Below, in pieces: positions 25,712 to 34,500 of a stretch of DNA of 64,000 nt. The notes under the pieces were generated by a model that was not told the DNA's origin, searched no databases, and worked only from the letters and a program-made list of their open reading frames with translations. The translations under genes were made by a program, and so were the position numbers. Source of the stretch: Glaciecola sp041380235 (GTDB lineage: Bacteria > Pseudomonadota > Gammaproteobacteria > Enterobacterales > Alteromonadaceae); NCBI RefSeq assembly GCF_041380235.1, contig NZ_JBGIYY010000019.1, positions 1 to 64,000 on the forward strand. The letters run 5' to 3'. How positions within the stretch are numbered: position 1 is the first letter of the stretch; every line of letters starts with the position of its first letter.

Positions 25712-27061
25712 CTATTCGAACAAAGCTGCATGCAAAACTTTTACGACATTCTCACTGTCGTTTTTATCAACAACGAATGACAAATTGTGCACATTAGCAC
25801 CAAAACAAATCATCCTTAAATTAAAATCTGCAATCGCTGCAAAAATCTGCGATGAAACCCCAGCCACACTATGCATATTGTTGCCCACTACCGTGACTGC
25901 ATCAAAATCTCTTTCTACTTTGACATCGCAAATACTGCTGAGCTCTAGCAAAGTCTCTTTATTCATTTTCTCAGACATGCTGTTTGGAGGGTTGTCTAAA
26001 GTAAACGACACTGCAATTTCAGAGGTAGTAATTAAGTCTACGCTGAGTTTATGTTTGGCAATAATTTCGAAGACTTGGGCAACAAAACCTTGAGCATACA
26101 TCATCTTGGGCGTTTTAACCGTCACTAAGACCTGATCTTTTCTACGGGTTATTGCTCTAAACGCCGGCTCATGCTCACAATCTCTAACAATCCATGTTCC
26201 GCCTTTACTTGGCTCTTTACTTGAGCCAACAAAGACTTTTATATTTTGACGTAAAGCCGGCTCCATAGTGGCTGGGTGTAACACTTTGGCACCAAATGTC
26301 GCCATTTCAGCCGCTTCTTCAAAACTTAATTCTGGCAGTGGACGAGCTCTATCTGTGATCCTTGGATCAGTGGTGTAGACGCCAATGACGTCAGTCCATA
26401 TTTCGCAAGTTTGTGCGCCTAAAGCTTCCGCTAGTAGTGCTGCGGTAAAATCTGAACCACCTCTGCCGAGTGTCGTTGTTCTGCCACTGTCATCGGCACC
26501 AACAAAGCCTTGGGTCACGACAATAGCATGCTCTAACTCTGGCAATAACAACTGCTGAGACAGTTGAGCAATCATTTCAAGATTAGGGGTAGCTTCGGTG
26601 TATCTGTCGTCAGTGCGCAAGACTTTGCGAACATCAAAGTTAATCACCTTTGCACCATGCTCTCGAACGATGGCCGAAACAAGCAGCGAAGACATTCGCT
26701 CCCCCATTGATACAAGCGCATCTTTCAAATCATCCCGAAAGTTGATTTCTTCATGCCGAGCATAGCTTTCAAGCTCATCAAGCAAAGAAAAGAGCTTGTC
26801 TTCAACTTCGCTGGGATTTTTTAACTCATTAAGGATCGCAAATTGGATTTTACGAATATTTTCTATCAACTCGGCAATTTGCTGTGAGGTAAGTGCTGTA
26901 TTGGCTAATAACACCAAATGATTCGTCACCCCTGCTGCTGCACTGACCACAACTAATCTAGTATTCGGATTGTTGATCACGATGTTTGCGCAATTATTGA
27001 TTGCCGCGTAATTTGCTACGCTTGTGCCACCAAATTTGGCAACGTTTAAGGCGCCGTGCAT
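25712..27061 (-). CDS. lysC: Aspartate kinase III-type (lysine-sensitive) LysC
   Basis: A 449-residue monofunctional aspartokinase catalysing the first step of the aspartate family (Lys, Thr, Met, DAP). The kinase core shows VAKFGGTSVAN, VSMGERMSS and TTLGRGGSDFTAALLAEALG. Two C-terminal ACT domains (about 310-449) include KMMYAQGFVAQVFEIIAKH and DAVTVVGNNMHSVAGVSSQI. Length and the lack of a homoserine dehydrogenase domain fit LysC rather than ThrA or MetL. The ATG at 27061 has AAGGA 6 nt upstream. It follows a DUF192 gene by 14 nt and no lysine riboswitch can lie directly upstream. The terminator at 25643 lies downstream. Confidence 0.92.
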   Translation of the reverse strand: MHGALNVAKFGGTSVANYAAINNCANIVINNPNTRLVVVSAAAGVTNHLVLLANTALTSQQIAELIENIRKIQFAILNELKNPSEVEDKLFSLLDELESYARHEEINFRDDLKDALVSMGERMSSLLVSAIVREHGAKVINFDVRKVLRTDDRYTEATPNLEMIAQLSQQLLLPELEHAIVVTQGFVGADDSGRTTTLGRGGSDFTAALLAEALGAQTCEIWTDVIGVYTTDPRITDRARPLPELSFEEAAEMATFGAKVLHPATMEPALRQNIKVFVGSSKEPSKGGTWIVRDCEHEPAFRAITRRKDQVLVTVKTPKMMYAQGFVAQVFEIIAKHKLSVDLITTSEIAVSFTLDNPPNSMSEKMNKETLLELSSICDVKVERDFDAVTVVGNNMHSVAGVSSQIFAAIADFNLRMICFGANVHNLSFVVDKNDSENVVKVLHAALFE

Positions 27062-27075
27062 AGAACTTCCTTTTG

Positions 27076-27567
27076 TTATTTAATGTAGGACGGTAATTTA
27101 ACGGTGTCGCCAGTAGCGATACCGTTTTTCTCAAACCAGCCTTTGTTCATTTCTAGCGCATACAGCACTGGCATTGAACTGGCCACAGATGTTAAGTCAT
27201 GAGGAACTAACTGTTTGATGTCTATGATTTTTCCAAAGGCATTTATGTACGCTAAATCCAGTGGAATATAGGTATTCTTCATCCAAATACTGGCAATTCT
27301 GACGCTATCAAACTTAAACAACATGCCGCAGTTTTCACACATTTCTCTGCGATACATTAGGCCTAAGGCGCGCGATTGAGGGTCGTTAGCAAACTCCACT
27401 TCAATGCTCACGTCGTTTGAAAAAACCAGCGCCACGGTTTTTTCGTCCGCGTCGCGAGTTTCAGCAACGATATTGTCTTGTGGTTTAACCTGGTCGGCAA
27501 AGCCCTGCAAAGGCAAGATTGCAAGCAGCAACAGGCAAACTAGCGCACGACATTTATAAATAAGCAT
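27076..27567 (-). CDS. DUF192 family exported protein
   Basis: A protein of about 163 residues with a signal peptide (LVCLLLLAILPLQGFADQ) and a DUF192 domain. Family landmarks are RALGLMYRREMCENCGMLFK, SIWMKNTYIPLDLAYI and VLYALEMNKGWFEKNGI. The family has no settled biochemical function. ATG 27567 is preferred; an in-frame TTG three codons earlier (27576) is also possible. It is 14 nt upstream of lysC in the same direction, probably cotranscribed. The pairing has no obvious functional logic. Confidence 0.88.
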   Translation of the reverse strand: MLIYKCRALVCLLLLAILPLQGFADQVKPQDNIVAETRDADEKTVALVFSNDVSIEVEFANDPQSRALGLMYRREMCENCGMLFKFDSVRIASIWMKNTYIPLDLAYINAFGKIIDIKQLVPHDLTSVASSMPVLYALEMNKGWFEKNGIATGDTVKLPSYIK

Positions 27568-27634
27568 AGGTCTCAACTAAGTATTCGAATGAATCCTGTT
27601 AAAGAGTAATCTGCACCTACAAAAAGCGCAAACA

Positions 27635-27660
27635 AAAAACCCGTCAATCGACGGGTTTTT
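27635..27660 (-). terminator. Terminator of acnB
   Basis: AAAAACCCGTC and GACGGGTTTTT form an 11-bp perfect stem with a 4-nt loop, 46 nt past the acnB stop on the minus strand. It separates acnB from the DUF192-lysC pair. Confidence 0.88.
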
Positions 27661-27705
27661 CAATCACTTGTCAGAATAAGTCATAACTTTAAGCAGTTAA
27701 CTTAT

Positions 27706-30318
27706 TTAGGCAACATTTAAAGCCGGAATAATATTCGCTTTAGCAGCGTCTTCGGCCTTTTTGAACGACTCAATGCGATCGAAGTTTAAGTAGCGGAATA
27801 CTTCTGAACTCATCGACTCTATCTTACCTGCATACTCCATGTACTCTTCAAGTGTGGGGATCTTGCCAACCACAGCTCCTACCGCTGCCATTTCTGCAGA
27901 GCACAAATATACATTTGCCCCATCGCCTAAACGGTTCGGGAAGTTACGAGTAGAAGTAGACAGTACCGTTGCACCTGGCTCTACCCGCGCTTGGTTACCC
28001 ATGCACAGTGAGCAACCAGGCATCTCGGTGCGAACACCAGCACGTTTATAGATGTCATAGTAGCCTTCTTGCTCCAACACCGCTTTGTCCATTTTCGTAG
28101 GCGGAGACATCCACAAACGAGTCGGTAAAGTGCCCGTAAACTGCTCAAGTAGTTTACCCGCAGCACGGAAGTGACCAATATTAGTCATACATGAACCAAT
28201 AAAGACCTCATCAACTTTGTCACCCGCAACCTCTGATAAGGTTTTAGCATCATCAGGATCGTTAGGGCAGCAAAGAATCGGCTCTTTGATTTCATCTAAA
28301 TCAATTTCTAAGGTCTCAACGTATTCTGCGTTTGCATCGGCAGCCATTAAGGTCGGGTTGGCTAACCATTGTTCCATCTTCAGCGCACGGCGTTCAAGGG
28401 TACGTGGGTCGCCATAGCCTTCGTTGATCATCCAGCGCAACATAGTCACGTTTGACCTTAAGTACTCGGCAATTGAGGCTTCTGAAAGCTTGATGGTACA
28501 GCCTGCAGCAGAACGTTCAGCAGATGCATCTGATAATTCGAAGGCCTGCTCTATAGTTAAGTCATCTAAGCCTTCAATTTCTAAGATACGACCAGAGAAG
28601 GCATTGACCTTACCCTTCTTAGCAACGGTTAGTAGACCCGCTTTTATGCCGTATAGTGGGATTGCGTGTACGAGGTCGCGCAGGGTAATACCCGGCTGCA
28701 TTTTCCCTTTAAACTTGACTAAGATTGACTCAGGCATATCTAGCGGCATAACCCCGGTAGCAGCTGCAAAGGCCACTAAGCCAGAGCCCGCTGGGAAAGA
28801 AATACCCATTGGAAAACGCGTATGTGAATCACCGCCGGTACCAACTGTATCGGGCAGCAACATGCGGTTTAGCCAAGAATGGATAATACCGTCACCCGGG
28901 CGCAAAGACACACCGCCGCGATTCATAATAAAATCAGGTAGGGTGTGTTGAGTGTCGATATCCACTGGCTTAGGATAAGCGGCGGTATGACAGAATGACT
29001 GCATGGTCAAATCAGCGGTAAACCCTAAACAGGCTAAATCTTTAAGTTCGTCACGAGTCATCGGCCCGGTAGTATCTTGAGAACCAACGGTAGTCATTTT
29101 AGGTTCGCAGTAGGTGCCCGGCAGAATGCCGTCAACACCACACGCTTTACCGACCATTTTCTGAGCCAGAGTAAAGCCTTTTGCTTTAGACGTTGGTAGT
29201 TCAGGTTTGCGGAATAAATCAGCAGTGCCTAATCCTAGAGACTCTCGCGCTTTGTCGGTTAATCCGCGACCAATAATGAGATTAATACGGCCACCGGCAC
29301 GCACTTCGTCTAACAAGACTTTAGATTTGTAGCTATATTCAGCGATGACTTCGCCGCTAGCCGCATTTTTGATCACGCCTTCAAATGGGTAAACTTCAAT
29401 CACATCACCCATTTCCATTTTATCTACGTCAGCTTCAAATACTAAGGCGCCCGCATCTTCCATGGTGTTAAAGAAGATAGGAGCAACCTTAGAGCCGATA
29501 CAAATTCCGCCGCCGCGCTTGTTTGGCACACCCGGCAAATCATCACCAAAGAACCAGAGCACAGAGTTAGTCGCTGATTTTCTAGAAGAACCAGTACCCA
29601 CTACATCGCCTACGAAAGCAACGGGATAGCCTTTAGCCTTAATTGCTTCAATTTGCGCTAATGGCCCTACTTCGCCGTGCTTCTCTGGCGTTACGCCATC
29701 GCGAGTCATCTTGTACATGGCTTTTGCATGTAAAGGAATGTCAGGACGAGACCACGCATCAGGAGCGGGAGATAGGTCATCGGTGTTTGTTTCGCCGGTA
29801 ACTTTGTAAACACTGCAAGTAATTTTTTCTGGCATGTCATCACGCGCGGTAAACCACTCGCCATCCGCCCATGAGTGCATGACCTCAGTCGCATATTTAT
29901 TGCCGGCTTTGTGCATTTCTTCTACATCGTGGAAAGAGTCGAACATTAGCAAAGTGTGCTTGAGCTCTTCTGCCGCAAGTTCTGCAAGGTTTTCGTCCTC
30001 AAGCAACGCAACTAGGGTTTCAATGTTGTAACCGCCGTGCATATTGCCCAGAAGCTGTACAGCTGCATCGGGAGAGATTAAGCCACAGGTTTCTTCACCT
30101 TTCGCGATAGCGCTTAAAAAGCCAGCTTTTACATAAGCTGCTTCATCAACGCCGGGAGGTACACGTTCAGAAATAAGCTCAAGCAAAAATTCTTCTTCAC
30201 CTGCAGGTGGGTTCTTCAGTAATTCAACCAAGCCAGCTACTTGCTCTGGATTTAGTGGTTTGGGGGGAATGCCCTCGGCCGCGCGTTCGGCGACATGCTT
30301 ACGATATTCTTCTAACAC
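27706..30318 (-). CDS. acnB: Bifunctional aconitate hydratase 2 / 2-methylisocitrate dehydratase AcnB
   Basis: An 870-residue AcnB, the main TCA-cycle aconitase (citrate to isocitrate) with a second role in the methylcitrate cycle. The N-terminal HEAT-like domain begins MLEEYRKHVAERAAEGIPPK. The swivel domain and the [4Fe-4S] catalytic domains follow, with cluster cysteines in IGSCMTNIGHF and PGCSLCMGNQARV. The start is GTG at 30318, with AGAGGA 8 nt upstream, giving the same first residues as E. coli AcnB; a longer in-frame ATG at 30438 would add a non-conserved leader. It is monocistronic with its own terminator. Confidence 0.97.
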   Translation of the reverse strand: MLEEYRKHVAERAAEGIPPKPLNPEQVAGLVELLKNPPAGEEEFLLELISERVPPGVDEAAYVKAGFLSAIAKGEETCGLISPDAAVQLLGNMHGGYNIETLVALLEDENLAELAAEELKHTLLMFDSFHDVEEMHKAGNKYATEVMHSWADGEWFTARDDMPEKITCSVYKVTGETNTDDLSPAPDAWSRPDIPLHAKAMYKMTRDGVTPEKHGEVGPLAQIEAIKAKGYPVAFVGDVVGTGSSRKSATNSVLWFFGDDLPGVPNKRGGGICIGSKVAPIFFNTMEDAGALVFEADVDKMEMGDVIEVYPFEGVIKNAASGEVIAEYSYKSKVLLDEVRAGGRINLIIGRGLTDKARESLGLGTADLFRKPELPTSKAKGFTLAQKMVGKACGVDGILPGTYCEPKMTTVGSQDTTGPMTRDELKDLACLGFTADLTMQSFCHTAAYPKPVDIDTQHTLPDFIMNRGGVSLRPGDGIIHSWLNRMLLPDTVGTGGDSHTRFPMGISFPAGSGLVAFAAATGVMPLDMPESILVKFKGKMQPGITLRDLVHAIPLYGIKAGLLTVAKKGKVNAFSGRILEIEGLDDLTIEQAFELSDASAERSAAGCTIKLSEASIAEYLRSNVTMLRWMINEGYGDPRTLERRALKMEQWLANPTLMAADANAEYVETLEIDLDEIKEPILCCPNDPDDAKTLSEVAGDKVDEVFIGSCMTNIGHFRAAGKLLEQFTGTLPTRLWMSPPTKMDKAVLEQEGYYDIYKRAGVRTEMPGCSLCMGNQARVEPGATVLSTSTRNFPNRLGDGANVYLCSAEMAAVGAVVGKIPTLEEYMEYAGKIESMSSEVFRYLNFDRIESFKKAEDAAKANIIPALNVA

Positions 30319-30490
30319 GATAACGTCCTCTTTTAAAATAAGCCTGCTATGGCTTGGCGTTGACTTGATCAGGCGTGGATTATACCCACTTGCTGGCCAA
30401 AAATGAATGGCGAAGCGTGAAAACAACAATATAACCAATATTCATGGTGTTAATTGAAAACTAATTGTTAATGTATTTCATCAATACATT

Positions 30491-30542
30491 AGGGTCTGTT
30501 GATCTTTGCTATATGATTTTGCAGCAAAGATCAACAGACCCT
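30491..30542. repeat. Perfect 20-bp inverted repeat (MITE-like or hairpin)
   Basis: AGGGTCTGTTGATCTTTGCT (30491-30510) is repeated exactly in inverse orientation at 30523-30542, with a 12-nt loop. It lies between acnB and the sugar dehydrogenase gene, with no T-tract on either side. The AGGGTCTGTTGA end resembles terminal inverted repeats of bacterial insertion sequences, so a very short non-autonomous element is possible (inference). No second copy was seen in the window. Confidence 0.75.
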
Positions 30543-30590
30543 CGTCGTACTTTTATTTTTCTCGATAGTAGTGTAGCCATTCTCGCCCGT

Positions 30591-31748
30591 CTACTTTGCT
30601 TGCAATTTAAACAATTCAGCCGGCTCGCCATCACCTAAGACCCAAACATTGCCTGCCAAATCAGATTCTATGTCGCGCAAACGAGCCTTTGGCTCGGTTA
30701 ACAATCCGGTATCTTGACCAAACACACCGTTAACAAAAGGCACCGCATATATTTGTTGGAATTTTAATGAGCTTATGAGCAAGGTATTTTGTAAACCAGG
30801 TACGCTAATATCGGTATAATAAGTCATTCCTGAAGGAGCAATAGAGGGGGTCCAATCCAGATTAGGTTGCTGCATACCCGCGTAAGATGTAAAGGGTGAG
30901 ATACTTGCACCGGAATAATCTTTACCGTTAGTGATTACCGGCCAGCCATAGTTTACCCCAGATTCAATAATGTTGATTTCATCACCACCAGCAGGGCCGT
31001 GCTCATGCGCAATCACCGTTTGGTCTGAGGTAACTAATAGTCCTTGTGGATTTCTATGTCCTAAAGACATCACGTACGCGGCATTCCCATTGCCATCAGC
31101 AAAAAACGGATTTAGTGGATGCGGCAAGCCGGTGTCAGTCATGCGCAAGACCTTACCCATTTGATTGTCTTTTACCTGCGCTTGTTCTCGATAGTCAAAA
31201 CCGTCGCCGGTCGCGACAAGCAAAGCATTGCCTTGAGCAAACGCTAAGCGCCCGCCATAGTGCACCGGCGTATTCTTTTTATTTGCCACTGCAAATACAT
31301 TTTCAATTTGTGTGACCTGATTATCAATCACTTTGAATCGCACAATTTTCAGTGAATTGGCTGAATTTGTGCCAGCGGAGTACGACACATACACCCACGG
31401 ACTTTCGGCGTAGTCTGGGTGAAAAATAATATCAAGCAAACCACCTTGTCCCCCGATGAGCAAATCATCGGGCGCAAATTCCAACATTTGCACATCATAT
31501 TTAGCACTGTCGCTCTCCTTAGCAGTTTGCTTCACTCTGCTAATATTGCCGTGTCGGTGACTGATCCAAAGTTCGTTGTTTGGGGCAACTGCCAGGGCCC
31601 AAGATAATGGCAAATCCTGCAAAACTGACTGCAAATAATAAGAAGGTGCCTGCCGAGCTTTGTAATCGGGTACGTCGTTAGATGCCTGTTGTGCTGAGGC
31701 ATACCCAGAACAAAAGCTTATAGCCAAAAAGATTGAAAAGAGTCTCAA
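30591..31748 (-). CDS. PQQ-dependent aldose sugar dehydrogenase-like protein (YliI type)
   Basis: An exported six-bladed beta-propeller of about 385 residues in the glucose/sorbosone dehydrogenase family. Landmarks are LPLSWALAVAPNNELWISHR, GGLLDIIFHPDY, LLVATGDGFDY, MSLGHRNPQGLLV, HEHGPAGGDEINII and GVNYGWPVI. Periplasmic oxidation of aldoses with PQQ is inferred from the E. coli homologue. The start is uncertain. TTG 31748 gives a compact signal peptide (LFSIFLAISFCSGYASA) with GGTGG about 9 nt upstream; TTG 31763 and GTG 31760 are in-frame alternatives. It is divergent from the small membrane protein at 31858. Confidence 0.85.
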   Translation of the reverse strand: MRLFSIFLAISFCSGYASAQQASNDVPDYKARQAPSYYLQSVLQDLPLSWALAVAPNNELWISHRHGNISRVKQTAKESDSAKYDVQMLEFAPDDLLIGGQGGLLDIIFHPDYAESPWVYVSYSAGTNSANSLKIVRFKVIDNQVTQIENVFAVANKKNTPVHYGGRLAFAQGNALLVATGDGFDYREQAQVKDNQMGKVLRMTDTGLPHPLNPFFADGNGNAAYVMSLGHRNPQGLLVTSDQTVIAHEHGPAGGDEINIIESGVNYGWPVITNGKDYSGASISPFTSYAGMQQPNLDWTPSIAPSGMTYYTDISVPGLQNTLLISSLKFQQIYAVPFVNGVFGQDTGLLTEPKARLRDIESDLAGNVWVLGDGEPAELFKLQAK

Positions 31749-31857
31749 TGTAGTTTCCACCAAAAATATTTACCGAACGATTTAGTTGACAATGTAAGTG
31801 CCAATACCCTAATTTGCAACTTATCAACGCGAAACGCACTTAAGGAATGGTCTTACC

Positions 31858-32298
31858 ATGAAATGGTTAGTACGTATTGGATATACATTACTCGCATCTA
31901 TTGTGGGGTTTATCTTTGCCAGCATGTTACATACGCAATCAGTGCTTGCAAAGCTCACTGAAATTGACGTGATAATTACCGTATCAGAACGATTAAACAC
32001 CACTTGGCATGATTTGATCGGCTTGGCACCCACCTATGGCCTTATTATTTGCATCACTTTGCTGCTGTCGTTTTCTGTCGCAGGTTTGCTCAATAAAAAA
32101 TTAAAAGCATCTAAGCACATCATATATCCGCTTGCCGGAGGCGCCGGTTTTTTGCTAATGCTGATAGCAATGCAGCCTATCCTAGGCGTGACCATTATTG
32201 CTGGGGCACGAGGCACTATCGGCCTGCTCTTGCAGATAAGCGCTGGCGTATTGGCTGGAATTTGTTTTGCTCAATTTCGCCGCACTAAATCAAGCTAA
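31858..32298 (+). CDS. Hypothetical four-helix membrane protein
   Basis: A 146-residue protein with about four membrane segments: near 5-27 (IGYTLLASIVGFIFASML), 55-75 (YGLIICITLLLSFSVAGLL), 88-108 (YPLAGGAGFLLMLIAMQ) and 115-138 (ARGTIGLLLQISAGVLAGI). I recognise no family. AAGGAA lies 10 nt upstream of the ATG. It is followed after 119 nt by the acyl-CoA ligase gene in the same direction. Confidence 0.7.
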   Translation: MKWLVRIGYTLLASIVGFIFASMLHTQSVLAKLTEIDVIITVSERLNTTWHDLIGLAPTYGLIICITLLLSFSVAGLLNKKLKASKHIIYPLAGGAGFLLMLIAMQPILGVTIIAGARGTIGLLLQISAGVLAGICFAQFRRTKSS

Positions 32299-32417
32299 TA
32301 GCAACTATCACGGAGGCTTTGTAGTATCTATCATTAACAATAGCCTTGATGTAGTTGATCCGGTAATGTAAGTTTTATGTTAATACTTTATAAAATCAAA
32401 ACACTAAAGAGGAACTC

Positions 32418-33989
32418 ATGGCCCGTTCTGCACTTATTCCAGCTCACATTAATAGTTTAGCCGATTATATTGAAGACACATTTACCAAATATGCCGACCG
32501 CCCAGCATACTCAGCGCTTGGACAAGAAAAAACCTTTGCGCAAATGGAAGTCTTGTCTCGACAATTTGCGGCATGGTTGCAAACGCACACCTCTTTAAAG
32601 CCGGGCGACAGAATTGCCATCCAGCTACCTAACCTAATACAGCATCCAATTGCAGTCTACGGAGCACTGCGAGCTGGCTTAGTGGTAGTAAACACCAATC
32701 CTTTATATACCGAGCGCGAAATGGAGCACCAGTTTAACGACTCAGGTACCAAAGCATTAGTCATTTTATCTGACCTGCTACCTAAATATGAAAACATCAA
32801 AGCCAACACCTCGATTAAACATGTGATTGTGACTAGCGCTGCACAGCTATTAAGTAACGCGCCGGTTGGGCATGCCGAATACACGTGTTATACACAAATA
32901 TTTGAGCAGGCAGAAGGGCTGACACTGCAAGCTCGACCAGCAACAAACTTAGATGACACCTGCTTCCTGCAATATACCGGCGGGACAACTGGAGTCTCCA
33001 AAGGTGCAGAGCTGTCTCACCAAAATGTGTTAGCAAACAGTCTGCAAACTCTTAGCCGGCTTGGCGAGGCACTAGTAGATGGCGAAGAACTAGTAGTTTG
33101 CCCACTTCCGCTTTACCACATCTACGCGTTTGTTGTTTGTATGATGACTTTTTTTGCGAAAGGCTCGATGATATTGCTGATCCCCAATCCAAGGGATATG
33201 GACGGCTTTGTGAAATCATTACAAGGTCATAAATTTACTGCATTTGCTGGCATTAACACCTTGTTTATGGGCTTATGTGCACAAGCCGACTTCAAGAAAC
33301 TCGATTTCAGTAAACTTAAACTAACCATGTCGGGTGGCACCGCGCTGACCCGTTCTGCTGCGACTTTATGGCAACAAACAACGGGTTGCTCTGTGACTGA
33401 AGGGTACGGCTTATCAGAAACGTCTCCAGTTGTTTCTTTTAACCTTCCTGGCAAAGAGCACATGGGCACAGTCGGTCCTGCATTGGACGAAACGCATATC
33501 TTGCTACTTGATGAAAACGATCAGCCAGTAGGTGAGGGTCAAGAAGGACAAATCGCAGTTAAAGGTCCACAGGTCATGAAAGGTTACTGGCAACGTCAAG
33601 ATGAAACCGATAAGGTCATGACCCAAGATGGATATTTTAAAACCGGTGATATCGGCGTGATCACTGCCGACAACTGCATTAAAATTGTTGACCGTCTAAA
33701 AGATATGATCATCGTATCGGGCTTTAATGTCTATCCTAATGAGGTTGAAGATATTCTCACCCAGCACCCTTCGGTATTAGAAGCTGCTGTGGTTGGTAAA
33801 CCTGATGACCGCACGCAAGAGCGTGTATGTGCTTATGTAACGGTTACTGAAGATTATGACCAAGCTGCATTGGTTGAGCATTGCAAAAAGCACCTCACAA
33901 ATTACAAAGTACCCAAAGAAATAAACGTTATCGACGAGCTACCAAAGTCGACTGTTGGTAAGATCCTGCGACGAGAGTTGCGCGGATAG
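32418..33989 (+). CDS. Long-chain acyl-CoA ligase (FadD-like AMP-binding enzyme)
   Basis: A 523-residue adenylate-forming enzyme. AMP-binding motifs are YTGGTTGVSKGAELSH (P-loop), EGYGLSETSPVVSF, YFKTGDIGVI and VDRLKDMIIVSGFNVYPNEV, with the catalytic Lys near the C-terminus in STVGKILRREL. The length and the FadD-type linker suggest activation of medium or long fatty acids to acyl-CoA. It could be one of several paralogues, so I do not assign fadD. GAGGA precedes the ATG by 5 nt. The SRPBCC and AEC permease genes follow on the same strand. Confidence 0.9.
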   Translation: MARSALIPAHINSLADYIEDTFTKYADRPAYSALGQEKTFAQMEVLSRQFAAWLQTHTSLKPGDRIAIQLPNLIQHPIAVYGALRAGLVVVNTNPLYTEREMEHQFNDSGTKALVILSDLLPKYENIKANTSIKHVIVTSAAQLLSNAPVGHAEYTCYTQIFEQAEGLTLQARPATNLDDTCFLQYTGGTTGVSKGAELSHQNVLANSLQTLSRLGEALVDGEELVVCPLPLYHIYAFVVCMMTFFAKGSMILLIPNPRDMDGFVKSLQGHKFTAFAGINTLFMGLCAQADFKKLDFSKLKLTMSGGTALTRSAATLWQQTTGCSVTEGYGLSETSPVVSFNLPGKEHMGTVGPALDETHILLLDENDQPVGEGQEGQIAVKGPQVMKGYWQRQDETDKVMTQDGYFKTGDIGVITADNCIKIVDRLKDMIIVSGFNVYPNEVEDILTQHPSVLEAAVVGKPDDRTQERVCAYVTVTEDYDQAALVEHCKKHLTNYKVPKEINVIDELPKSTVGKILRRELRG

Positions 33990-34028
33990 TCGTGCAACTG
34001 TCCATTCAATTTATGATGGCTGATTAAA

Positions 34029-34466
34029 ATGTTTCATATTCAAATTCAAAGACAAATTAACAAGCCTATTGAAGAGGTCTTTTCAGCAATAAGCGACCAT
34101 GCAAACTACGACTCGTTTAAAGGAGTAGATGAGTCACGTTTAATAGAAGAAGGCGCTGACGATAAAAATGGGCTTGGTGCTTTGCGTGAAATCGTCGCCG
34201 GCAAGTCAGTGTTGCATGAGCGGATAGTCAAATTTGAACGCCCGTTTCAACTGGGCTATTTAATTGAATACAGTAAACCCCTGCCATATCAACACGAGCT
34301 TGGCCTAATAAGTTTAAGCGAAACCGAGGGCGGGACTTTGGTCAAGTGGGAATCGAAAGGACACATTAACATTCCCATACTGGGCAGTTGGTACTTCGAT
34401 AAGCAAATTCAAAAGCATGGCGCCCGCGCATTCGGCAGTATTCTTAAATCAATTGATATGCGATAA
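34029..34466 (+). CDS. SRPBCC-family (START-like) protein
   Basis: A 145-residue protein of the polyketide-cyclase/START-like fold. It starts with a typical strand-helix (FHIQIQRQINKPIEEVFSAI SD region), has an ALREI segment and ends KHGARAFGSILKSID. These proteins bind hydrophobic ligands; the ligand here is unknown. It lies 39 nt after the acyl-CoA ligase and may share its transcript. A lipid-related role would fit but is only inferred. Confidence 0.75.
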   Translation: MFHIQIQRQINKPIEEVFSAISDHANYDSFKGVDESRLIEEGADDKNGLGALREIVAGKSVLHERIVKFERPFQLGYLIEYSKPLPYQHELGLISLSETEGGTLVKWESKGHINIPILGSWYFDKQIQKHGARAFGSILKSIDMR

Positions 34467-34500
34467 TTCAAGCACGTATTAGTAAGCCCCTAGGGGTAGT

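Noticed and set aside
28424..28951. 175-codon frame on the plus strand inside acnB
   Set aside because: It is antisense to a fully conserved acnB, shows no recognisable family, and mirrors the codon pattern of the real gene.
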